64,000 nt of DNA from Noviluteimonas sp052115395 (GTDB lineage Bacteria > Pseudomonadota > Gammaproteobacteria > Xanthomonadales > Xanthomonadaceae), in NCBI GenBank assembly GCA_052115395.1, contig JBFRGO010000002.1; one strand, given 5' to 3'. Position numbers and translations under genes: made by a program. The stretch's first letter is position 1. The number at the start of each line of letters is the position of its first letter. Below the pieces are notes generated by a model that saw only the letters and a list, made by a program, of their open reading frames with translations, did not search any database and was not told where the DNA came from. Below are positions 52,023-60,505 of this stretch, in pieces.

Positions 52023-52502
52023 ATGTTCGAGCTGTCCATGCCCGTGTGGGAGTACCTGCTGCGGGCGGTCATCGTCTACGTCGTACTGCTCGGCATGATC
52101 CGGATCTCCGGCAAACGCACGATGGGCCAGTTCACGCCCTTCGACATGTTGCTGATCGTCCTGCTCGGCAATGCGGTGCAGAACGCGCTGCTCGGCAAGG
52201 ACACCTCGCTGATCGGCGGACTGCTGCTCGCGGCGGTGCTGATCACGCTGAACTGGACGACCGGCTTCATCGCCTCGCGCAGCCGCATCGCCGAAAAGGT
52301 GATCGAAGGCGAGCCCATCGTGCTCGCCAAGGACGGCCTGTTGTTCAAGAAGGTGCTGCGCCGCGAACTGGTGAGCGAGAACGACTTCGAAGAAGCGCTG
52401 CGCCAGGCAGGCGAGCTGTCGCTGGAGGACGTGCGTTTCGCGATCCTGGAAACCGACGGGCAGATCAGCGTCGTGCCGAAGCGCAAGTCCGACGACGACT
52501 AG
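52023..52502 (+). CDS. DUF421 membrane protein (YetF-like)
   Basis: This 159-residue protein has three N-terminal membrane helices (about 8-85) and a soluble C-terminal DUF421 domain: KRTMGQFTPFDMLLIVLLGNAVQNAL and then ENDFEEALRQAGELSLEDVRFAILETDG. The ATG at 52023 has AAGGGGA upstream and fits the family N-terminus. Its TAG overlaps the stop of the convergent hemF. Function is unknown. Confidence 0.87.
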   Translation: MFELSMPVWEYLLRAVIVYVVLLGMIRISGKRTMGQFTPFDMLLIVLLGNAVQNALLGKDTSLIGGLLLAAVLITLNWTTGFIASRSRIAEKVIEGEPIVLAKDGLLFKKVLRRELVSENDFEEALRQAGELSLEDVRFAILETDGQISVVPKRKSDDD

Positions 52503-53443
52503 CCGGCACGCAACTCCGATAGCCAATCGCGCGGGCGCAGGTAGTCGGCCAGCCGGGCTTCGTCGCTGCCGGCTTCGGGTTGGAAGCCGTACTCCCACCG
52601 CACCAACGGCGGCAGGCTCATCAGGATCGACTCGGTGCGGCCGCCGCTCTGCAGCCCGAACAGCGTGCCGCGGTCGTACACCAGGTTGAATTCCACGTAG
52701 CGCCCGCGCCGATAGAGCTGGAAGTCGCGCTCGCCCTCGCCGAAGGGCATCGCGCGGCGGCGTTCGACGATCGGCAGGTAGGCGTCGAGGAAACCGTCGC
52801 CGACCGCGCGCTGGTAGGCGAAGTCGCGTTCGAAATCGGCGTGCAGGTCGTCGAAGAACAAGCCGCCGACGCCGCGCGTCTCATCGCGATGCTTGAGGAA
52901 GAAGTACTCGTCGCACCAGCGCTTGTGTGCCTGGTAGCGCTCATTGCCGCCGAAGGGCTCGCACAGCGCACGCGCCGTGCGATGCCAATGCAGGACGTCT
53001 TCGTCGAAGGGGTAGTACGGCGTGAGGTCGAAGCCGCCGCCGAACCACCACGCGACCGTCTGGCCATCGCGCATCGCGCGGAAGTGGCGCACGTTGGCGT
53101 GGGTGGTGGGGATGTACGGGTTGCGCGGGTGGAACACGAGCGAGACGCCGACCGCGCGCCACGTGGCGCCGGCGAGCTCCGGCCGCGCGGCGGTCGCCGA
53201 GGGCGGGAGCTTCGAACCCGAGACGTCCGAGAAGCCGATGCCCGCCTGCTCGAACACCGCGCCGTCGCGCAGGATGCGCGTGCGTCCGCCGCCGCCTTCG
53301 CTGCGCGTCCAGGTGTCCTCGCGGAAGCGCGCGACACCGTCCACGCCTTCGATGGCCGCGCAGATGCGGTCCTGCAGATCGGTCAGATAGCTGCGGACGC
53401 GGGCGAAACCGGCGTCGTCTTCCTGTTCGGCGGGCGTGGACAT
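52499..53443 (-). CDS. hemF: oxygen-dependent coproporphyrinogen III oxidase
   Basis: This 314-residue protein has the family stretches GGGGRTRIL, TTHANVRHFRA, WWFGGGFDLTPYYPFDED, and RRGRYVEFNLVYDRGTLFGL. It oxidises coproporphyrinogen III to protoporphyrinogen IX with oxygen, so the strain is equipped for aerobic heme synthesis. The ATG at 53443 is chosen; an ATG at 53452 adds three residues. It lies at the end of the hemD-hemX-hemY series on the same strand. Confidence 0.94.
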   Translation of the reverse strand: MSTPAEQEDDAGFARVRSYLTDLQDRICAAIEGVDGVARFREDTWTRSEGGGGRTRILRDGAVFEQAGIGFSDVSGSKLPPSATAARPELAGATWRAVGVSLVFHPRNPYIPTTHANVRHFRAMRDGQTVAWWFGGGFDLTPYYPFDEDVLHWHRTARALCEPFGGNERYQAHKRWCDEYFFLKHRDETRGVGGLFFDDLHADFERDFAYQRAVGDGFLDAYLPIVERRRAMPFGEGERDFQLYRRGRYVEFNLVYDRGTLFGLQSGGRTESILMSLPPLVRWEYGFQPEAGSDEARLADYLRPRDWLSELRAG

Positions 53444-53477
53444 GCGCGGCATTCTAGGCGACGCCGCCGGCCGGGTC

Positions 53478-54716
53478 TCATTCGCGCAGGCGGGGAACGC
53501 CGTGCGCGTCGCGGACTTCGATCGCGGCCTCGTCGGCGATGCGATCGCGCAGGCCGCGGTTGGGCAGGGCGAGGGTCGTCTCGCCGCGCATCGCGCGAAG
53601 GGCGTTGGCGTAGGACAGGCGCGCGGCTTCGGCGTCGCCCGCGGCCGTATAGCCTTCAGCCAGCGCTTCCCACGCCGATGCCCCGCCGCCTTGCGCGACC
53701 GCGCGGTGCAGCGAGCCCTCGGCGATCGGCCAGGGTTGCAGGCGTGCGAGTGCGCGCAGCGTCGCCGGGCTTTCGGGGTGCGCGGCGAGCCAGCTTTCCA
53801 GTTGCGTGCGGCGTGCTTCGGGCGAAGCGATCGGCAGTGCGCCGTAGCGGTCGACCAGCGCTTCGTCCCACTGCGTGGCCAGCGCCTGCTCGATGTTGCG
53901 CGCGGCGGCCACGTCCCAGCGCATGTCCGAGGCGCGCGCGGCGTAGGCGCCGACGACGGCCGCGTCGGATTGCAGCGCCTTCGGCAGCGCGTCCCACCGA
54001 TCAGCCAACGCGTTCGCATCGGGAGCCTGCGCGAGCGAGGCGGCGGCCCAGCGCGCCTGCAAGGCATCGAGGCGATCGGAGGGCAGCGCCTGCTGCTGGC
54101 GCATGGCGCCGAGCATGCCGTAGGCCTCGTGCGCGCGGCCGACATCGGCCAACGCTTGCGCGCGCAGGATCAGCCCGCGCGGCGGCAGCGGTTGCGCGGT
54201 GGGCGCATCGAGGATCGTGAGCGCGGCGGTGGGATCGCCACCGGCGAGCGCGCGTTCGGCGCGTGCGATGGCGCTCGCGAGCGGTGCGCGCTCTGCGAGT
54301 GCATCCAGATGGCGTTGCACCGCGGCCGAATCACCGCGCGCTTCGGCCGCCTGCGCCGCACCGACGCGCGCCACGGCCGCGGCTTCGTCGCGATCGGCCG
54401 CGAGTTCGAGTTGTTTTTCCGCGCGCGCCCAGTGGCCCAACTGCAGCGCGCCCAGGCCGTCGGTCAAACGCAGGCGCGCCTGCCGATTGCGGAAACCGCG
54501 CCAGCCGCGGAACGGCAAGGCCAGTACCGTCCACAGCAGCCACAGCGCGAACACGGCGAGCAACAGCAGCAGGAACGCGCCGACCACCGTGCTGCGGTAG
54601 TCGTGCCCGCGGAAGCGCACCAGCACTTCGCCCGGATCCTGCACCAACACCTGCGCGACGAGCGCGCCGACCAGCGCCAGGGCGATCCAGAACAACAGGT
54701 TGCGGAACAAGTTCAT
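53478..54716 (-). CDS. hemY: HemY-family heme biosynthesis protein (TPR-like)
   Basis: This 412-residue protein has two N-terminal membrane helices (about 7-25 and 44-66) and then helical repeats rich in Ala and Leu that resemble TPRs (for example LALAGG-type RAERALAGGDPTAAL). It is the proteobacterial HemY named from the hem operon, not the Gram-positive protoporphyrinogen oxidase. The exact role is unclear. AGGAGGT right before the ATG is a near-perfect ribosome binding site. Confidence 0.87.
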   Translation of the reverse strand: MNLFRNLLFWIALALVGALVAQVLVQDPGEVLVRFRGHDYRSTVVGAFLLLLLAVFALWLLWTVLALPFRGWRGFRNRQARLRLTDGLGALQLGHWARAEKQLELAADRDEAAAVARVGAAQAAEARGDSAAVQRHLDALAERAPLASAIARAERALAGGDPTAALTILDAPTAQPLPPRGLILRAQALADVGRAHEAYGMLGAMRQQQALPSDRLDALQARWAAASLAQAPDANALADRWDALPKALQSDAAVVGAYAARASDMRWDVAAARNIEQALATQWDEALVDRYGALPIASPEARRTQLESWLAAHPESPATLRALARLQPWPIAEGSLHRAVAQGGGASAWEALAEGYTAAGDAEAARLSYANALRAMRGETTLALPNRGLRDRIADEAAIEVRDAHGVPRLRE

Positions 54717-54727
54717 GCGACCTCCTG

Positions 54728-55762
54728 TCAGCGCGCCCGCATCGAGCGCAATTGCGCGAGCGTCGTGCCCACGACCGGCGAGGCGATCGCCAAGGGTTGC
54801 GCGCGTAACCCGCGCAGCATCGCCCGTTGCGCGCGCAGCGCCGGTGAATCCGGCCACAGGCGCGGCAGCCACGCATCGGCGCGGACCAGCGACGCCCGCC
54901 AGGCCTCGACATCGCGCCGCTCCAGGGCGGCGCGCGCCAGCGTGAGTTCGATGCCGAGCGCTTCCATCGCCGCCGAGCGGTCGCTCGCCGCGCGCAACTG
55001 CGCGCGATCGGAGGGCTGCACGTCGACCAGCTTGGAGGCGACGCGCCGCCACCAGGGTTGGTCGCCGGCGTCGGGAAGTGCTTGCGCCGCCGGCAGGCGG
55101 GCGAGCGCGGATTCGAAAACGGTGAGTTTTGCGGAGGCCTCGTGCACCGGATCGACGCCTTTCGCATCGAGCGTGCCGCGTTCCTGCGCGAGCGTCTGGC
55201 GCAGGCTCAGGTAAGCCGGATCGTCGATGCCGTCGAGCATGCCCGCCGCAAGCGCATACGCGCGCCGCGCGCCGTCGAGATCCGAGGCGAGCTGTAAACG
55301 ATGCTGCGCCATTGAGAGCAGCATCTCGACTTCGTCCAGACGGATCGCTTGCGCACCGTGGCGATCGGGATCGGCGAGCTTCGACACGCTGTCCTCGAGC
55401 AAGGCTGCACGCTGGCCGAGGCCCAGCAATTCGTCGCGCAGCACGCGGTTCGTCGCTTCGGCTTGCTGCAGGCGTTGCTGTTGGGCGCGTTGCTCGCTGC
55501 GCAGCGTCGCGAGGCGGTCTTCGACGGCGGCCAGGCGTTGCGAGGCATCGTCGGCAGCGGCGCGCTCATTCTTTGCGCGCGTATTCCAGGCGTGCCACGC
55601 CCATGCGCCGCCCAGCACGAGCAGCAACACGACGAGCCACGCGAGGGGCGCGCGGGAACGACGGACCGGCGGTTCGGGCGGGGGGTCGGTATCGAGCACG
55701 GCCTGGAGGTGTCGCGAAGAGGTGCGGACGATGCTACCGGATGCCGCGTCGTGGACGGCCAT
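54728..55762 (-). CDS. hemX: HemX-like membrane protein
   Basis: This 344-residue protein has one membrane helix (about 40-57) and a long coiled-coil (RLAAVEDRLATLRSEQ and following), then a helical C-terminal domain, the layout of proteobacterial HemX. The ATG at 55762 is chosen over an adjacent GTG. It overlaps the end of hemD by about 29 bases and precedes hemY, matching the hemD-hemX-hemY order. It is thought to help heme synthesis at the membrane. Confidence 0.82.
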   Translation of the reverse strand: MAVHDAASGSIVRTSSRHLQAVLDTDPPPEPPVRRSRAPLAWLVVLLLVLGGAWAWHAWNTRAKNERAAADDASQRLAAVEDRLATLRSEQRAQQQRLQQAEATNRVLRDELLGLGQRAALLEDSVSKLADPDRHGAQAIRLDEVEMLLSMAQHRLQLASDLDGARRAYALAAGMLDGIDDPAYLSLRQTLAQERGTLDAKGVDPVHEASAKLTVFESALARLPAAQALPDAGDQPWWRRVASKLVDVQPSDRAQLRAASDRSAAMEALGIELTLARAALERRDVEAWRASLVRADAWLPRLWPDSPALRAQRAMLRGLRAQPLAIASPVVGTTLAQLRSMRAR

Positions 55763-56513
55763 CACGCGCGGCGACCAGATCGGCTGGGCGGGCGCCGGCC
55801 GCCAGGCGCAGGTCGCGGAAGCCGAGTGCGCGCGCTTCGTCGGCCAGGCGCGCGCTGCCGGCGAGCACGCGCGCGGCGCGGAGTTTCGGCGCCAGGTCGG
55901 CGGGCGCGTGGTCCATCAGGGTCTGCAGCGCTTCGCCGCTGCTCACTGCGATCGCCCACCGGCCGCGCGCGGCGCGCAGGGCGGCGAAGGCGCGTGGCGT
56001 GGGCGGCTGGGCTTGTCGTGCATAAACATCGGCGCGCACGACCTGTGCGCCGCGCTTGCGCAGCCCCGGTTCGATCCGGTCGCGCCCACCCGGTGCGGTG
56101 ACCAGGCCCACGCGCAGGCCGTCGATGTCCTGCAGCGCATCCATCGCGAGCAAGGCCTCGCTGTCTGCGCGCGCAGGCACCTGGACATCGGCGATGCCCG
56201 CGCGACGCAAGGCCGCCGCGGTACCCGCACCGATCGCGAAGAAGTGTTGCGTGCGCTTGCGACGCAGCGGCGTCATCGCCGCCGCGCAACGCACGGCATT
56301 CGGGCTGGTGAACACCACGCGCGGCGCGGCGAGGGCGTCGCGCAATCGACGACGCGAGTGCGCGTCGTCGTTCGAAACGATGCGCATCGTCGACAGCGCG
56401 ACGCATCCCATGCCCGCGCGCGCGGCCGCGCGGCGCACGGCGCCGTGCTGCCCCAGCGGGCGCAGGGAGATGACGTACCATGCCGCCGGTCGTGGACTTG
56501 CCGCCTCGCGCAT
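55734..56513 (-). CDS. hemD: uroporphyrinogen-III synthase
   Basis: This 259-residue protein has the weakly conserved HemD build: an N-terminal half with VVFTSPNAVRCAA, FFAIGAGTAAALR, then GLRVGLVTAPGGRDRI, and the C-terminal VSSGEALQTLMD. It closes hydroxymethylbilane to uroporphyrinogen III. It is first in the hemD-hemX-hemY series and starts 52 bases from the divergent thioesterase gene. HemC is not in the window. Confidence 0.88.
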   Translation of the reverse strand: MREAASPRPAAWYVISLRPLGQHGAVRRAAARAGMGCVALSTMRIVSNDDAHSRRRLRDALAAPRVVFTSPNAVRCAAAMTPLRRKRTQHFFAIGAGTAAALRRAGIADVQVPARADSEALLAMDALQDIDGLRVGLVTAPGGRDRIEPGLRKRGAQVVRADVYARQAQPPTPRAFAALRAARGRWAIAVSSGEALQTLMDHAPADLAPKLRAARVLAGSARLADEARALGFRDLRLAAGARPADLVAARDGRPRRGIR

Positions 56514-56565
56514 GCGCGCAGCTTGCGGCGTGTCGCGCCGCCCCGCAATCGCAGGTTGTCTCCCG

Positions 56566-57024
56566 ATGTCGCACGAACACCTTCTGTCCCACCTCGACGC
56601 CCACTACCGCGGCATGCCGCCGGTCGCCGCGATGGACGTGTCGATCGTCGGCTACGACGGACAGGCGCTGGTGCTGCGCGCGCCGTTGTCGCGCAACATC
56701 AACGACAAGGGCTGCGCATTCGGCGGCAGCCTCTCCTCGCTGATGACACTCGCGGCCTGGGGCGTGGTGTCGCTGCACATCCAGGGCGCGGGCATGGAGG
56801 CCGAGGTCTACATCGCCGACTGCCAGGTGCGTTACCTCGCGCCGCTGTATGCGGACCTGGAAGCGCAGGCGCAGGCCGGGCCCGACGTGGATTGGCACGC
56901 CTTCCTCGCCACCCTCGCCGAACGCGGCCGCGCGCGCGCCGAACTCGTGGCGCGCGTCCCGCTTCCCGAGGGCGGCGATGCGGCGACCTTCACCGCGCGG
57001 TTCGTCGCCTTCCGGAAAGGCTAG
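56566..57024 (+). CDS. YiiD-type thioesterase-domain protein
   Basis: This 152-residue hotdog-fold protein resembles the C-terminal domain of YiiD: MDVSIVGYDGQALVLRAPLSRNIN, KGCAFGGSLSSLMTLAAWG and ADCQVRYLAPLYADL. Such domains hydrolyse acyl thioesters, but no substrate is known. It diverges from hemD. No ribosome binding site is visible. Confidence 0.82.
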   Translation: MSHEHLLSHLDAHYRGMPPVAAMDVSIVGYDGQALVLRAPLSRNINDKGCAFGGSLSSLMTLAAWGVVSLHIQGAGMEAEVYIADCQVRYLAPLYADLEAQAQAGPDVDWHAFLATLAERGRARAELVARVPLPEGGDAATFTARFVAFRKG

Positions 57025-57054
57025 GATGCGGTTGTCGCGACCGGGGACAACGAC

Positions 57055-57480
57055 ATGCGGAAGATGACCTTGTGGTCCATGTGGCTGGGGCTGTGCCTGT
57101 GCGTGCTTGCGCTCGCCGGTTGCGCGTCGTCGAAGGGCGACACCAACAAGCTGGACACGCAAACTTATGCGTATTCGGCCGCCATCCGCTGGGGCGACTT
57201 CGAAGGCGCGTGGACGCTGGTGGACCCGAAGTACCGCGAAGAGCACCCGCTGAGCGACGTGGAGCTGGAGCGCTACAAGCAGATCCAGATCGCCGGGTAT
57301 CGCGACCTCGCCACGCAGACGCTGCCCGACGGCGACGTGCTGCGCGAAATCGAGATCGACGTGGTGAACCGCCACAACCTCACCCAGCGGCAGACGCGCT
57401 ACACCGAGCATTGGCATTTCGACCCGGTGGCCAAGCAGTGGTGGCTGGTGGTCGGCCTGCCGGACCTCTGGCAGGACTGA
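57055..57480 (+). CDS. putative lipoprotein
   Basis: This 141-residue protein has a lipobox LALAGC (cysteine at 22) and a compact alpha/beta body ending RYTEHWHFDPVAKQWWLVVGLP, similar in style to small NTF2-like periplasmic domains. No family is firmly recognised. GGGGA lies nine bases before the ATG, and a TAGGAT overlapping the previous stop could be its -10 box. Confidence 0.75.
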   Translation: MRKMTLWSMWLGLCLCVLALAGCASSKGDTNKLDTQTYAYSAAIRWGDFEGAWTLVDPKYREEHPLSDVELERYKQIQIAGYRDLATQTLPDGDVLREIEIDVVNRHNLTQRQTRYTEHWHFDPVAKQWWLVVGLPDLWQD

Positions 57481-57551
57481 TCGGCGGCCCTTTTGCGCGG
57501 AGGGGCGGCGCGGGCGACAATCCCCGCCCGCTCGCCACCCGCAGAACCGAA

Positions 57552-57986
57552 GTGAATTACGCCGAACTGCTCGATTTCGCCCAACGCCACATCTTCTATG
57601 TGATCGCCCTGGTGGGCATCACCCTCGCGCTGGGCTACACCGAGATCGCGCGCCTGTTCCGCCCGTTCAAGGCCCTGCGCCCGGCCGCGCTGACCAACCT
57701 GATCAACCGCGAGAACGCGCTGGTCGTGGATTTCTCGGCGATCAACGATTTCGAGAAGGGCCACATCCCCGGCAGCAAGAACGTGGTGTTCAGCCAGTTC
57801 GACCCCGACAACAAGGTGCTGGCCAACGCCAAGTCGCTGCCGGTGGTCGCCGTGTGCCGCACGGGCCAGGCCTCCGAAGGTGCCGCCAAGCGCCTGAAGA
57901 AGGCCGGCTTCGAACACGTCTACTGGCTGGACGGCGGCATCGCCGCCTGGCAGCAGGCCGAGCTGCCGCTGGTAAAGGGCCGCTGA
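57552..57986 (+). CDS. membrane-anchored rhodanese-domain protein
   Basis: This 144-residue protein starts with GTG at 57552, has one membrane helix (about 12-32) and a single rhodanese domain with GHIPGSKNV and the active cysteine in VCRTGQAS, then YWLDGGIAAW. Such proteins pass sulfur or sense thiols. It lies 92 bases upstream of secB in the same orientation, the usual rhodanese-(grx)-secB-gpsA order, though no glutaredoxin gene is present here. Confidence 0.87.
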   Translation: MNYAELLDFAQRHIFYVIALVGITLALGYTEIARLFRPFKALRPAALTNLINRENALVVDFSAINDFEKGHIPGSKNVVFSQFDPDNKVLANAKSLPVVAVCRTGQASEGAAKRLKKAGFEHVYWLDGGIAAWQQAELPLVKGR

Positions 57987-58078
57987 GTCCCCATTCCTGA
58001 GGCGGCAGCCCCCGGAACGACCGCGGGCCGCATGCCATAATCGCCCTCTTTTTCGCAGCATTTGCCGGAGCAACAACG

Positions 58079-58582
58079 ATGTCCGAAGAGACCACGCAGC
58101 AGCCGCAGGCCGGCGCTTCCTTCACGGTCGAGAAGATCTACGTCAAGGACGTCTCGTTCGAGGCGCCCGGCGCCCCGCAGGTGTTCAACGAAGCCGGCGC
58201 GCCCGAGCTGCAGATGAACCTCAACCAGAAAGTGCAGCGCCTGAGCGAGTCCGCTTTCGAAGTGGTCCTCGGCATCACGCTGACCTGCAACATCGCGGGC
58301 AAGACCGCGTACCTGGCCGAAGTGCAGCAGGCCGGCGTGTTCACGCTGGCGGGCTTCGAAGACGCCGGCATCGACGCGATGCTCGGCACGCAGTGCCCGA
58401 ACCTGCTCTATCCCTATGCCGCCGCCAGCGTGAGCCACCTGATCCAGTCGGGCGGTTTCCCGCCGTTCTTCATGCAGCCGATCAACTTCGAAGGCCTGTA
58501 TGCGGAAAACCTGCGCCAGCGCGCGGCCCAGATCGGTTCGGGATCCGACCTCGGCGGCACGGAGACGGTCGGCAACGCCTGA
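58079..58582 (+). CDS. secB: protein-export chaperone SecB
   Basis: This 167-residue protein has the SecB stretches FTVEKIYVKDVSFE, NLNQKVQRL, VEVVLGITLT-like FEVVLGITLTC and LYPYAAASVSHLIQSGGFPP. SecB keeps preproteins unfolded and hands them to SecA. A CATAAT box lies at 58036-58041 and CCGGAG is the ribosome binding site. gpsA follows after six bases. Confidence 0.95.
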   Translation: MSEETTQQPQAGASFTVEKIYVKDVSFEAPGAPQVFNEAGAPELQMNLNQKVQRLSESAFEVVLGITLTCNIAGKTAYLAEVQQAGVFTLAGFEDAGIDAMLGTQCPNLLYPYAAASVSHLIQSGGFPPFFMQPINFEGLYAENLRQRAAQIGSGSDLGGTETVGNA

Positions 58583-58588
58583 CCGCCC

Positions 58589-59626
58589 ATGGGCAGCGAC
58601 GCATCTGACAGTCGGTTGTCGGTCGCCGTCCTCGGCGCGGGGTCCTGGGGCACCGCGCTCGCCGCGCTGATCGCGCGCCACGGGCACGACACCGTGCTCT
58701 GGGGCCGCGATGCCGCGGCGATCGATGCGCTGAACGCATCGCACGAGAACACCCGCTACCTGCCGGGCGTGCAACTCCCGGCATCGCTGCGCGCGACGCA
58801 CGACATGGCCGCATCCCTCGCCGGATGCGACCTGGTGCTCGTCGTCGTGCCTTCGCACGCATTCGCGCAAACCTTGCGCGCGCTCGCGCCGCATCGCCCC
58901 ATGCATGCGGGCGTGGCGTGGGCGACGAAGGGGTTCGAACCGGGCTCGGGGCGTTTCCTGCATGAAGTCGCGGCCGAAGTGCTCGGCGACGACGTGCCGC
59001 TCGCGGTCGTCACCGGCCCGTCGTTCGCGAAGGAAGTCGCGCAGGGTTTGCCCACTGCGCTGACGGTGCATGGCGACTCGCCCGCGTTCACGCAGCAGGT
59101 CGCGCAAGTGCTGCACGGACCGGCGTTCCGCGCCTATACCGGCAACGACATGCTCGGCGCCGAACTCGGTGGTGCGATGAAGAACGTCCTCGCCGTCGCG
59201 ACTGGCGTGGCCGACGGCATGCAGCTCGGCCTCAACGCGCGCGCCGGCATGATCACGCGCGGCCTCAACGAAATGCTGCGCCTCAACGCGGCGATCGGCG
59301 GCAAGGCCGAAACGCTGATGGGCCTGGCGGGCCTGGGCGATCTGGTGCTCACCTGCACCGGCGATCTGTCGCGCAATCGGCGCCTGGGCCTCGCGCTCGG
59401 GCGCGGGCAGAAACTCGACGATGCGGTGCGCGAAATCGGGCAGGTGGTCGAGTCGATCCAGACCGCCGACGAAGTGATGCGCCAGGCCGATCGCCATGGC
59501 ATCGAGCTTCCGATTTCCGCGGCCGTGCAGGCCGTCCTGCATGGCGACATCACGCCGGCCGAAGGCTTGCAGCGGCTGCTCGCGCGCGACCAGAAACCCG
59601 AGTATCCCCAGGCGCTCTTCCGCTGA
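58589..59626 (+). CDS. gpsA: glycerol-3-phosphate dehydrogenase [NAD(P)+]
   Basis: This 345-residue protein has the nucleotide-binding motif VLGAGSWGTALA, the segment VVPSHAF, ATKGFEPGSGRFLHEV, GPSFAKEVAQGLPTA, and the catalytic lysine region LGGAMKNVLAVATG. It reduces dihydroxyacetone phosphate to glycerol-3-phosphate for phospholipid synthesis. It is co-transcribed with secB and ends at a two-way terminator. Confidence 0.95.
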   Translation: MGSDASDSRLSVAVLGAGSWGTALAALIARHGHDTVLWGRDAAAIDALNASHENTRYLPGVQLPASLRATHDMAASLAGCDLVLVVVPSHAFAQTLRALAPHRPMHAGVAWATKGFEPGSGRFLHEVAAEVLGDDVPLAVVTGPSFAKEVAQGLPTALTVHGDSPAFTQQVAQVLHGPAFRAYTGNDMLGAELGGAMKNVLAVATGVADGMQLGLNARAGMITRGLNEMLRLNAAIGGKAETLMGLAGLGDLVLTCTGDLSRNRRLGLALGRGQKLDDAVREIGQVVESIQTADEVMRQADRHGIELPISAAVQAVLHGDITPAEGLQRLLARDQKPEYPQALFR

Positions 59627-59640
59627 GCGCAGGCGAAAAA

Positions 59641-59666
59641 AAAGCCCGGACGATCCGGGCTTTTTT
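59641..59666. terminator. bidirectional terminator between gpsA and an Ax21-family gene
   Basis: A perfect 10-bp stem (59641-59650 AAAGCCCGGA with 59654-59663), three-base loop, A run before and T run after. It serves both convergent genes. Confidence 0.88.
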
Positions 59667-59683
59667 CTTCGGGTGCGTTGCGA

Positions 59684-60304
59684 TCAGAACGACGCGCGCA
59701 CGCCCACCGAATAGTGCTCCTGGTGTTCGCTGACGTCGGCTTCGCCCACGAGCGACCACGTGTGGTTGAAGCGCACTTCCGCGCCCACCGTGCCACCGAA
59801 CTCGCCGTCGGTCTGCCAATCGTTGGAGTCGGTGTAATTGGCCTTCAGGGTGCCCACGAAGTGTTCGCCGAGCGCGCCACGCAGGCCCGCCGACACGCGA
59901 TAGAGATTGTCCTGCTCGTCGTCGACGTCCACGCCCAGGAAGTCGGCCGACAGGTCCTGGCGGATCCAGCTCAGTTCGACCACGGCGTTGGCGTTGGCCG
60001 AGATCTTCGGATGCCAGCCGATGCCGAGCTGCGCTTCCTTCAGGTCGAAGTCGACGAATTCGTTGTTCTTCGTCTCCTGGAACCCGCCGAACACGTGGTA
60101 CTCATCGGCGATGTCGACCGAGCCGCGCACGTTCCAGCCGTCGAAATCCATCGAAAAGCCGGAATCGTCGAGCGAAGTACGGGCCGCGCCCACTTCGACG
60201 TAGGTCCACGACACCGACGTCAGGTTGGTCGGCGTGATGTCCTGCGCGCACGCGCCGAACGATGCGAAGGCCAGCACGGCCGCCGCGAGAAGCTGCTTCT
60301 TCAT
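59684..60304 (-). CDS. Ax21-family outer-membrane protein (first copy)
   Basis: This 206-residue protein has a signal peptide (cleavage near GACAQ) and an eight-stranded barrel-like pattern of alternating residues ending in F: GFSMDFDGWNVRGSVDIADEYHVFGGF, GIGWHPKISAN, HYSVGVRASF. It resembles the Ax21-type proteins of Xanthomonas and Stenotrophomonas, now seen as outer-membrane proteins rather than quorum signals. It is longer and less typical than the copy downstream of it in the sequence. Function is unknown. Confidence 0.75.
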   Translation of the reverse strand: MKKQLLAAAVLAFASFGACAQDITPTNLTSVSWTYVEVGAARTSLDDSGFSMDFDGWNVRGSVDIADEYHVFGGFQETKNNEFVDFDLKEAQLGIGWHPKISANANAVVELSWIRQDLSADFLGVDVDDEQDNLYRVSAGLRGALGEHFVGTLKANYTDSNDWQTDGEFGGTVGAEVRFNHTWSLVGEADVSEHQEHYSVGVRASF

Positions 60305-60422
60305 TTGTTCCCCAGCCTTGGTTGAAATAAAACGCCGCCTCCCCGGCGGCGGCGCGCACCGTAACAAAACGGCAACGCGTCTCGTAGATGACTCTTGGGG
60401 GAGTGACCGGAAGCGGGCGCGC

Positions 60423-60452
60423 AAAAAAGAAGCCCGGCTTTCGCCGGGCTTC
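60423..60452 (-). terminator. terminator of the second Ax21-family gene
   Basis: A 10-bp stem (60429-60438 with 60443-60452, GAAGCCCGGC) and TTTC loop; on the minus strand it is followed by a run of T. It lies 54 bases after the stop of the gene ending at 60506. Confidence 0.85.
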
Positions 60453-60505
60453 GCATCGCGCTGCTGGAGGAGGGGGAGACTGCAGCGCGAATCCTGTGCT
60501 GCGGT

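Noticed and set aside
53478..54716. HemY as protoporphyrinogen oxidase
   Set aside because: The protein has two membrane helices and helical repeats with no FAD-binding motif, so it is the proteobacterial HemY of the hem operon.
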